NCBI GenBank assembly: GCA_002729275.1
Contig: PBTP01000011.1
Span: 47,912-53,120, forward strand
Reading direction: 5' to 3'
Origin: Roseibacillus sp.
GTDB lineage: Bacteria > Verrucomicrobiota > Verrucomicrobiia > Verrucomicrobiales > Akkermansiaceae
Length of the DNA stretch: 5,209 bases
Under the pieces are notes generated by a model. It saw only the letters and a program-made list of their open reading frames with translations. It did not search any database and had not been told where the DNA came from. The position numbers and the translations under genes were made by a program. Position 1 is the first letter of the stretch. Every line of letters starts with the position of its first letter. This document shows positions 1 to 4,865 of this stretch, in pieces.

Positions 1-24
1 GAGGTCGAAAACCTCACCGCCTTT
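1..24 (-). terminator. Partial intrinsic terminator of the large secreted-protein gene, cut by the window edge
   Basis: Just after the TAG stop at 43-41, the minus strand reads AAAGGCGGTGAGG, then TTTTCGACCTC, and the window ends. A 5-bp stem is already visible: GAGGT at 1-5 pairs with ACCTC at 11-15 around a 5-nt loop. The upstream half continues as GGCGGT, so if the next bases on the minus strand are ACCGCC followed by T residues, this is an 11-bp stem terminator. Its arm is very like that of the complete terminator at 4798-4833, which also begins AGGCGGTG. The visible stem is direct observation; the missing half is a prediction. Confidence 0.6.
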
Positions 25-40
25 GATAAAAGGGAAGCTT

Positions 41-3000
41 CTAGTTGGCGCTCACGCTGACATTGTCAATCGAGAGTCCACTGAAGGCGTCTGCTGAGCT
101 GTCACTGGTGAAGTTGAATTCGATGAGGATGACTTCGCCGAGGGCTGCGGGATCGACAGGGATCTCGATAGTGTTCCAATCCGTATCAAGAATTGTCATG
201 TTCACATCAACGGCAGCTCCCAGCTGGACTTGATCTGCCGCACGAAGGAAACGAACGGAGGCGATATCACCAAAACCATCTGCGTCGCGGAAGGCTTCGA
301 AGGTCAACTCTGCCTCCGGGATTCCAGATAGATCAATGGAAGGAGAACGCAGTGAAATATCGGAATCCGCACCGTAATCCCCTAGGTTGCTACTCCAGGC
401 GTTCAAGGATCCGTCAGCCCCTTCGAGCGGACCGGTCGACCCGACAGGGCTCCCGAGTTCCCAAGCGGTATCGCCGGCTGGGTCATTCACCAGGGTGGTC
501 CATCCTTCGGCACCGCTTTCGAAGTCGTCTTCGAAAAGGGCGGGCACCGGTCCTGCGAGCAGGTGGAAGATCCTCAGGGGATCTCCTGGATTTGGAATGC
601 TGTGATTGTTCAGGGGCACCGTAGCAGTCAGATTCTCGAGACTAGGAACTGGAGTCCACGCTTCAGGGAGTCCATCCCCCTCCGGATCTGTTGAACTGAC
701 CACGGTGTAAACCTCGGAGGCATAGCTGTTCCACTCGAAGTTAAGGGTATCGCCTCCATCCGCAGACGATACCGAGAAGTTATGAGGATCAGGCGAAGTG
801 GTCGTGATAGACAGGTTGTCGATCAGCACAGTCTCGGTCGCGCCCCCGGTCCTTGCGGAGAAAGCCCAGATGTAGGAATCGTCAGCTGTAAAATCGGGGA
901 TCTCCAGATCCACAATCTCGATTGGATTGGCCAAGCCTGTGAGGTTGGCACTGAGAGTTCCAGCATCGCCATCCCAGGAGATGGTCGCCGTTCCACTCAG
1001 GCTTCCACCATTCGGAACCGGCCGGCCCTGAAGGAAGAAAAGGTCTGGATGCACGGTGTTGTTGGTTGCCACATTCAGTCCTCCTTCGCCGGCTCCGTTG
1101 TCGTAGCTGTCAAATTCAACTGAGATCCATGGGATGTCAGTGCCCCACCCTTCTTCCCCAGACCCATTGGCATCATTGGGGGTCGCGCCAGTTGGATTGG
1201 TGAGTGGAGGGATTGCTCCATAAGAGACGGAGAATCCATCAGCCGGGTCACCACCTGCAGTGACGGTATAGTCGAAGGTCATGGTCCACGAGTCAGCTGA
1301 TCCACCAAGTGCTGGCGTCCGGAAGGAGGCGTAAGTGCTTCCTTGGCCATTCTGAGTCAGGCGGAGCTGTCCATCCTGAACAGAGGCCGGGCCGTTGTTG
1401 CTGCCAATCTGGCTACCATCGCAGAGATCGGTGGTTCCATTTGGGAATCCATCGAAATTTTGAAGGTAGGCACCCGCACTGGGCCCGAGTCCGCCAGCTT
1501 CGTTGGGATCTGCTCCGCGGACAACTTCGACTCCGTCAGGGCAGAGGTCGCCATCACTATCGACGGAGAAGGGGCTAGTCCCGGTATCAGTAGTGTCGAC
1601 GAAGATCCCGCTGTTTGTTTCTACGCCATCGCGGAGTCCATCTCCATCGGTGTCAGGATTGAGTGCATCAGTGCCCGTGTCGGTAGCCCCGACGAAGGTT
1701 CCTGTTCCGCTCTCCACTCCATCAGAGAGGCCGTCATCATCAGTATCAGGATCGGTAGGATCCGTGCGGGCTAAAAGCTCTTCTCTATCGGTGGATCCAT
1801 CATTATCAAAGTCATCTGCTCCTGACAGCTGATTAAGATCATTGATTAAAGACCATGAAGTTTCCCATGCATCAGGCAAGTTATCGTCATCGCTGTCTTC
1901 TGCGTTTGCCGCAATCGGATAAACCTTCGGGCTTCCATTGGCGGTATCACCTAGTGCTACGATCCCGGGAATACCGGGGCCGCTAATGGCGATATCAGTC
2001 CATTCGCCTCCGCCCTGCTCACCAAACACGTTATCGAAGGGAAAAATCCCGGGAGTTGTGATGGTGAAAGGCTGAGTGCGTTCGGCGCAACAGTTCACAT
2101 CATCCGCGATCACCGTCCCGTCTGCGGTGTTCATGACGAAGTAATTGGTGTCATCGGAGACGATGTGGATGGTATAATCCCCGGCAACGTATTCGCTCAT
2201 GTCGAGATACCCGTTATAGCGAACCGTAAAGTTGTCACCGCCACCATCAACGAAGGGGCTGTTCCGGATAGAAAAGTTCCCTCCATTTCCATGGCTCGTC
2301 CAGGGCGCGATCGCATCAACAGACCGATTTGGCGCAGGGTTTCCTGAAACGTGAATATTGTAATTATCCAGGCTTTGTCCGTTCAGGATCGTGCCAGCGT
2401 TATACTTGTTCTCCTGATAGTCGATTCCCTCTCGAGTGAAGTCCGGACCATAAGATCCGGGTGCCAGCTCGTTGATTGGAACAAAAGACGGCTGGACGAT
2501 AATGACGCCGGGAGAACTTGCTGGGTTATTGGGATCAAAGTTCTCATCGATTTCAAGCCCATCTCGGGCGCCATCTCCATCAGTATCGGCATTGAGAGGA
2601 TCAGTGCCGGTGTTGCTGGCGCTAACAAAAGTTCCGGTGTCAGTTTCTACTCCATCAAGCAGACCGTCACTGTCACTATCACTGCTTAAGGGGTCTGTTC
2701 CAGCGGTGGCCTCGTCTCCATCGCTAAGGCCATCGTCATCAGTGTCATTGTCAGTCGGGTCCGTGCCTGCGGTGAATTCAGCCACATCGGTAGATCCATC
2801 TTGATCGAAATCACCAGTAGCAGTGAGCTGATCCAGGTCATCAATCCCATCCCATAACGTTTCCCATCCGTCGGGCAATTGATCTCCGTCGGAATCACTG
2901 GCGTCTCCAATGATAGGATAGACTGATGGGCTTCCATTCTCTGTATCGCCAAGGGCCACGATTCCGGGAATACCGGGACCACTGATGGCGATATCTGTCC

Positions 3001-4591
3001 ATTCTCCGCCACCTGCTTCGCCAAAGACGTTGTCAAAGGGGAAAATGCCGGGGATTGAGATGGTGAATACTTGTGTTCGTTCGGCGCAACAATTCAAATC
3101 ATCAGCAATGACTATCCCGTCAGGCGTATCCATGATGAAGTAGTTGGTGTCATCAGAGACAAGGTGAATTGTGTATTGACCTGGCGAGTAACTGCGCATG
3201 TCCAGATATCCGTTGTAGCGAACCGTGAAGTTGTCACCGCCACCGCCAATAAAGGGGCTATCGCGGAAGGAGAAGTTCCCACCTGGACCGTGGCTCGCCC
3301 AGGGGACTACTGCATCGACTGAGCTATTAGGGGCGGGGTTTCCAGACACGTGAATGTTGTAGTTATTCAGGCTTTGTCCGTTTAAGATCGTGTTAGGGTT
3401 ATATTTGTTCTCTTGATAGTTGAGTCCCGACTGGGCCAGATTTGGCGCGTATACTCCACTCTGAGACACATTGATTGGAACAAACGAAGGCTGCACCGTG
3501 ACGGCCCCCGGTGTGCTGTTGGGGTCATTGGGATCGGTATTTTCCGTAATCTCGAAACTGTCAGTGGCACCGTCGCCATCACTGTCGATCACTAGGGGGT
3601 CAGTGCCGGTGTCATTGGCATCGACAAATGTGCCGGTGCCGGTTTCAACGCCGTCCAGAAGGCTGTCACCATCGCTATCTGGGTTGGCGGGATCGGTTCC
3701 AGCGGCCTTCTCCTCGCCATCGTTGGATCCATCCTCATCGGCATCCGGGGCAGTCGGGTCGGTGCCGTCAACATACTCCTCGGGATCGTTCACGCCGTCC
3801 TGGTCGAAGTCGCCGGGACCAAGCTGGGTCAGATCTCCGGGAAAGAACTGCTCCTCGTATCCGTCAGGAATATTGTCCCCATCAGAGTCGAGGCTCGCGT
3901 CAAAGCTCTCGAGATAAGCTCCCCAGCTCTGGCCGGCATCATCGATATCGAACTCCGCGGGAATACCACTGCTGATTCCGAAGACGCTGGTGTATCCGAT
4001 TCCACCGAAGTCCGCGGTGTTGGTGGAGAAGTCATTGTAGTAGCCGAATCCGATATCCGCTGCGGACTGGGCCCCACCGCCGTCCTCGGTCAACCAGATG
4101 TCCACGTTGAACCAGCCTCCAGCTCCAAAGTTAAAGTTGGCGTAGGTTCTTACGTCCCATGCGACGTCAGTGTGCTGCTGGTCGTTTCCCTGAGAGCTCA
4201 GATCCGTTGCCCCCGAAATCGGAGTGGCAACGATTTTGACGCGGTCATCGTAGTTTTCCGTAAAGGCGAAGATCCCATCTTCATCATAAAACTGGAACAC
4301 GTAGACGATATCATGGTTGTCACCGAGGAGGTCGGTTCCGAGCCCTCCGGGTTCCTGGTCGACATCGATTCCCTCGATGAGAAAAGATTCTGGGTCATCA
4401 GGGTCTCCGAACGGAGGAAGCTGATCAACGTTTTCGGGAAGAGCCCCAGTAAAGTCTGCGGCTGGGAGGTTGTTTGTTTTACGGTAGAGTACTCTCTCGG
4501 GGTTGTGGTCGGCAACGACGACGTCGCTTGCGAAGAGGGCCATGGAGGCAAGGAGTGCTGCCTGTTTAAATGCTTTGGCGGAAACCTTCAT
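41..4591 (-). CDS. Large secreted multi-domain protein: PA14-like modules, 15 TSP3 calcium repeats, L-type lectin-like and C-terminal beta-sandwich domains
   Basis: This complete 1516-residue gene encodes a probable secreted, calcium-binding, carbohydrate- or surface-binding protein. The ATG at 4591 is chosen because it gives a clear Sec signal peptide: basic Lys2/Lys6/Lys9, hydrophobic residues 11-26, likely cleavage after VVA27. No Shine-Dalgarno sequence precedes it (CCTCCCGACACACT before ATG), which is common in this group. Domains follow in order: divergent PA14-like (85-225); TSP3 cluster 1 (235-354); PA14-like A (367-560); TSP3 cluster 2 (566-690); PA14-like B (700-893); TSP3 cluster 3 (899-1030); L-type lectin-like (1039-1267); FnIII-like (1269-1350); MAM-like (1351-1516). 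The mature chain is strongly acidic and has only six cysteines (501, 502, 834, 835, 1017, 1057). No enzyme active site, transmembrane helix after the signal, PEP-CTERM or other sorting tail is visible; the protein simply ends IDNVSVSAN. It stands alone between two terminators. The reading frame is certain; the adhesin-like role is inferred. Confidence 0.95.
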   Translation of the reverse strand: MKVSAKAFKQAALLASMALFASDVVVADHNPERVLYRKTNNLPAADFTGALPENVDQLPPFGDPDDPESFLIEGIDVDQEPGGLGTDLLGDNHDIVYVFQFYDEDGIFAFTENYDDRVKIVATPISGATDLSSQGNDQQHTDVAWDVRTYANFNFGAGGWFNVDIWLTEDGGGAQSAADIGFGYYNDFSTNTADFGGIGYTSVFGISSGIPAEFDIDDAGQSWGAYLESFDASLDSDGDNIPDGYEEQFFPGDLTQLGPGDFDQDGVNDPEEYVDGTDPTAPDADEDGSNDGEEKAAGTDPANPDSDGDSLLDGVETGTGTFVDANDTGTDPLVIDSDGDGATDSFEITENTDPNDPNSTPGAVTVQPSFVPINVSQSGVYAPNLAQSGLNYQENKYNPNTILNGQSLNNYNIHVSGNPAPNSSVDAVVPWASHGPGGNFSFRDSPFIGGGGDNFTVRYNGYLDMRSYSPGQYTIHLVSDDTNYFIMDTPDGIVIADDLNCCAERTQVFTISIPGIFPFDNVFGEAGGGEWTDIAISGPGIPGIVALGDTENGSPSVYPIIGDASDSDGDQLPDGWETLWDGIDDLDQLTATGDFDQDGSTDVAEFTAGTDPTDNDTDDDGLSDGDEATAGTDPLSSDSDSDGLLDGVETDTGTFVSASNTGTDPLNADTDGDGARDGLEIDENFDPNNPASSPGVIIVQPSFVPINELAPGSYGPDFTREGIDYQENKYNAGTILNGQSLDNYNIHVSGNPAPNRSVDAIAPWTSHGNGGNFSIRNSPFVDGGGDNFTVRYNGYLDMSEYVAGDYTIHIVSDDTNYFVMNTADGTVIADDVNCCAERTQPFTITTPGIFPFDNVFGEQGGGEWTDIAISGPGIPGIVALGDTANGSPKVYPIAANAEDSDDDNLPDAWETSWSLINDLNQLSGADDFDNDGSTDREELLARTDPTDPDTDDDGLSDGVESGTGTFVGATDTGTDALNPDTDGDGLRDGVETNSGIFVDTTDTGTSPFSVDSDGDLCPDGVEVVRGADPNEAGGLGPSAGAYLQNFDGFPNGTTDLCDGSQIGSNNGPASVQDGQLRLTQNGQGSTYASFRTPALGGSADSWTMTFDYTVTAGGDPADGFSVSYGAIPPLTNPTGATPNDANGSGEEGWGTDIPWISVEFDSYDNGAGEGGLNVATNNTVHPDLFFLQGRPVPNGGSLSGTATISWDGDAGTLSANLTGLANPIEIVDLEIPDFTADDSYIWAFSARTGGATETVLIDNLSITTTSPDPHNFSVSSADGGDTLNFEWNSYASEVYTVVSSTDPEGDGLPEAWTPVPSLENLTATVPLNNHSIPNPGDPLRIFHLLAGPVPALFEDDFESGAEGWTTLVNDPAGDTAWELGSPVGSTGPLEGADGSLNAWSSNLGDYGADSDISLRSPSIDLSGIPEAELTFEAFRDADGFGDIASVRFLRAADQVQLGAAVDVNMTILDTDWNTIEIPVDPAALGEVILIEFNFTSDSSADAFSGLSIDNVSVSAN
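44..541 (-). other. C-terminal MAM/jelly-roll-like domain (residues 1351-1516)
   Basis: It opens with FEDDFESGAEGWTTL and has TAWELGSPVG, then LRSPSIDLSGIPEAELTFEAFRD, DIASVRFLR, and ends EFNFTSDSSADAFSGLSIDNVSV. This is the pattern of extracellular jelly-roll domains (MAM and related) found at the end of many bacterial secreted proteins: 'dFE.g..gW', 'l.SP.idlsg...a.L.f', 'g..iDnv.v'. In such proteins they usually mediate binding. The protein stops right after the final strand, leaving no room for a sorting tail. Confidence 0.6.
542..787 (-). other. FnIII-like beta-sandwich (residues about 1269-1350)
   Basis: The stretch runs LNFEWNSYASEVYTVVSSTD, then AWTPVPSLENLTATVPLNN, then PLRIFHLLAGPVP. 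This strand order is a familiar small domain of Verrucomicrobiota and Planctomycetota secreted proteins ('Y.l..S.dl..W......t.......p......fyrl'). It usually serves as a spacer or binding module with no enzyme activity. One oddity is a DPEGDGLPEAW segment (1302-1312) that looks like a stray TSP3 motif inside the hairpin. The family statement is from memory. Confidence 0.5.
791..1477 (-). other. L-type (legume-type) lectin-like domain (residues about 1039-1267)
   Basis: Three signatures of the legume/L-type lectin fold occur in the right order. DPADGFSVSYG (1115-1125) has the sugar-site Asp-Gly. WISVEFDSYDN (1155-1165) matches the metal-site strand VEFDTyxN, with Glu1159, Asp1161, Tyr1163 and Asn1165 at the Mn/Ca ligand positions of concanavalin A-type proteins. 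WAFSARTGGATETVLIDNLSI (1242-1262) matches the 'GFSAtTG...E...I..wsF' end of the domain. In this family the site binds metal and then carbohydrate. The later ligands (Asp19 and His24 in concanavalin A numbering) have only loose counterparts, Glu1169 and His1181, so metal binding is likely but not certain. The sugar is unknown. Confidence 0.7.
1502..1897 (-). repeat. TSP3 calcium-binding repeat cluster 3 (residues 899-1030)
   Basis: Five DxDxDG-type motifs start at residues 899, 927, 949, 980 and 1011, spaced 28, 22, 31 and 31. Unlike clusters 1 and 2 it has two long 31-residue units with the GTGTFV/SGIFV insert, and it has no PA14-like module after it. The last motif, DSDGDLCPDGVE, carries Cys1017. 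The cluster joins the repeat region to the lectin-like domain. Confidence 0.9.
1913..2494 (-). repeat. PA14-like module B (residues 700-893)
   Basis: This is the second full copy of the 194-residue module, exactly 333 residues (999 bp) after module A with no internal insertion or deletion. About 78% of residues are identical. Differences cluster in the first 25 residues after QPSFVPIN, while the core strands (YNGYLDM, VSDDTNYF, FPFDNVFGE, GGGEWTDIAISG) are unchanged. The vicinal cysteines are kept (834, 835). Many codons differ only at the third base, so the duplication is old and the protein sequence has been held under selection. Confidence 0.8.
2522..2896 (-). repeat. TSP3 calcium-binding repeat cluster 2 (residues 566-690)
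   Basis: Five DxDxDG-type motifs start at residues 566, 594, 616, 638 and 669, spaced 28, 22, 22 and 31. This nearly repeats cluster 1, and four of the five lie exactly 333 residues after their cluster 1 partners. The fourth-to-fifth gap again holds the GTGTFV...NTGTDPL insert. It links modules A and B. Confidence 0.9.
2912..3493 (-). repeat. PA14-like module A (residues 367-560)
   Basis: This is a 194-residue module with PA14 hallmarks. It has DNFTVRYNGYLDM (453-465) as the entry strands, GQYTIHLVSDDTNYFIM (471-487) as the 'G.Ytf.l.sDDg' hairpin, and FGEAGGGEWTDIAISG (523-538) as the 'y.E.gGga' strand. It aligns without gaps to module B, with 152 of 194 residues identical by hand count. A vicinal Cys501-Cys502 pair in NCCAERTQ replaces the usual loop after 'dg..v.d'. 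PA14 domains often bind sugars, but the binding residues cannot be assigned here. The Pfam family assignment is inferred from pattern. Confidence 0.75.
3530..3889 (-). repeat. TSP3 calcium-binding repeat cluster 1 (residues 235-354)
   Basis: Five Asp-rich motifs of the DxDxDGxxDxxE type start at residues 235, 261, 283, 305 and 336 (for example DSDGDNIPDGYE and DFDQDGVNDPEE). Spacing is 26, 22, 22 and 31. In thrombospondin type-3 repeats these Asp side chains bind calcium and stiffen a rod-like segment. The 31-residue spacing comes from an inserted GTGTFVDANDTGTDP stretch after the fourth motif. It acts as a linker between the N-terminal domain and PA14-like module A. Confidence 0.9.
3902..4510 (-). 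other. N-terminal region with a divergent PA14-like domain (residues 28-230)
   Basis: Residues 28-84 are a Pro/Asp-rich stretch of no recognisable family. From about 85 the pattern resembles the PA14 fold: a strand pair with FTENYDDRV (111-119, the 'sDDgv' hairpin position), then FGAGGWFNVDIWLTEDGGGAQ (155-175), which fits the family's 'aGwy.i.v.y.E.gGga' strand. After that comes FGGIGYTSVFGISSGIP (195-211), placed where modules A and B have ISGPGIPGIVALGDT. The match is by pattern, far weaker than between modules A and B, so this is an inferred third, older copy. It directly precedes TSP3 cluster 1, as A and B precede clusters 2 and 3. Confidence 0.5.
4511..4591 (-). other. Sec signal peptide (residues 1-27)
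   Basis: The basic N-region MKVSAKAFKQ is followed by the hydrophobic stretch AALLASMALFAS and the cleavage-type sequence VVVA before Asp28. There is no lipobox cysteine, so this is a type I signal and not a lipoprotein. It implies export across the inner membrane. Whether the protein then crosses the outer membrane cannot be read here. Confidence 0.85.
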
Positions 4592-4865
4592 AGTGTGTCG
4601 GGAGGTTGAGGTAGGAGTTGGAGAGATTTGGGGTTTTTACAGGGGACCGCGCGGGCAAAGGCTGGTCCGGCCATCAGGGTCTCAAGTAACCTCTTCGTGT
4701 TCAATCGAATTGTAGAATGGATCCCTGACTTTTACATATGGGTAGACATCTCAGAGAGCTTTATGGTTCTGGTAAGAAATCTGACTTCCGATGCAAAGAA
4801 AAAGGCGGTGGAGCCTCAAGGACTCCACCGCCTGTTGATTCGAAAGAATCGAGCCTTTCAGAGGC
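4592..4865 (-). promoter_or_regulatory. Intergenic spacer holding the leader and presumed promoter of the large gene
   Basis: The 274-bp gap holds the terminator of the upstream gene at its far end and no credible coding region. The promoter of the 1516-residue gene must lie between about 4797 and 4592. The best -10-like hexamer on the minus strand is TACAAT (4714-4709), but I see no good -35 box 16-18 bp before it, so this is a weak candidate; it would give a leader of about 110 nt. The leader could form one short hairpin, GGACC (4668-4664) with GGTCC (4648-4644), around 15 nt. A small GATTC/GAATC inverted repeat (4837-4850) lies between the upstream stop codon and its terminator. Nothing matches a known riboswitch or operator. 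Confidence 0.35.
4798..4833 (-). terminator. Intrinsic terminator of the upstream partial gene
   Basis: On the minus strand AGGCGGTGGAG (4833-4823) pairs perfectly with CTCCACCGCCT (4813-4803) as an 11-bp GC-rich stem with a 9-nt loop. It is followed by a T-rich tract (TTTTCTTT, 4802-4795). It begins 32 bp after the TAA stop at 4868-4866. This is a textbook Rho-independent terminator, and it separates the two genes into different transcription units. Confidence 0.9.

Noticed and set aside
1913..3493. Recent DNA duplication or assembly artefact explaining modules A and B
   Set aside because: The copies differ at many third codon positions and at 42 of 194 residues, so they are an old, real duplication.
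1502..3889. Regularly spaced short repeats resembling a CRISPR array
   Set aside because: The periodicity follows the coding frame of Asp-rich TSP3 motifs. The repeats are not identical in DNA and there are no unique spacers of constant size.
3471..3917. Long plus-strand open frames across the large gene (for example 148 codons here, and others at 193-624, 782-1123, 1343-1774)
   Set aside because: They lie antisense to a convincing domain-rich protein. Their Ser/Pro/Val-rich products are what the reverse complement of Asp/Gly-rich TSP3 codons gives. None has a domain, signal or start context.
41..4591. A glycoside hydrolase, protease or other enzyme hidden in the large protein
   Set aside because: All segments fall into beta-rich binding or linker domains. 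I found no catalytic motif such as HExxH, GxSxG or a paired acidic glycosidase signature in context.
4644..4668. Hairpin in the leader of the large gene as a riboswitch or attenuator
   Set aside because: Only a 5-bp stem with a 15-nt loop, no T-tract and no resemblance to a known RNA family. It could occur by chance in GC-rich sequence.
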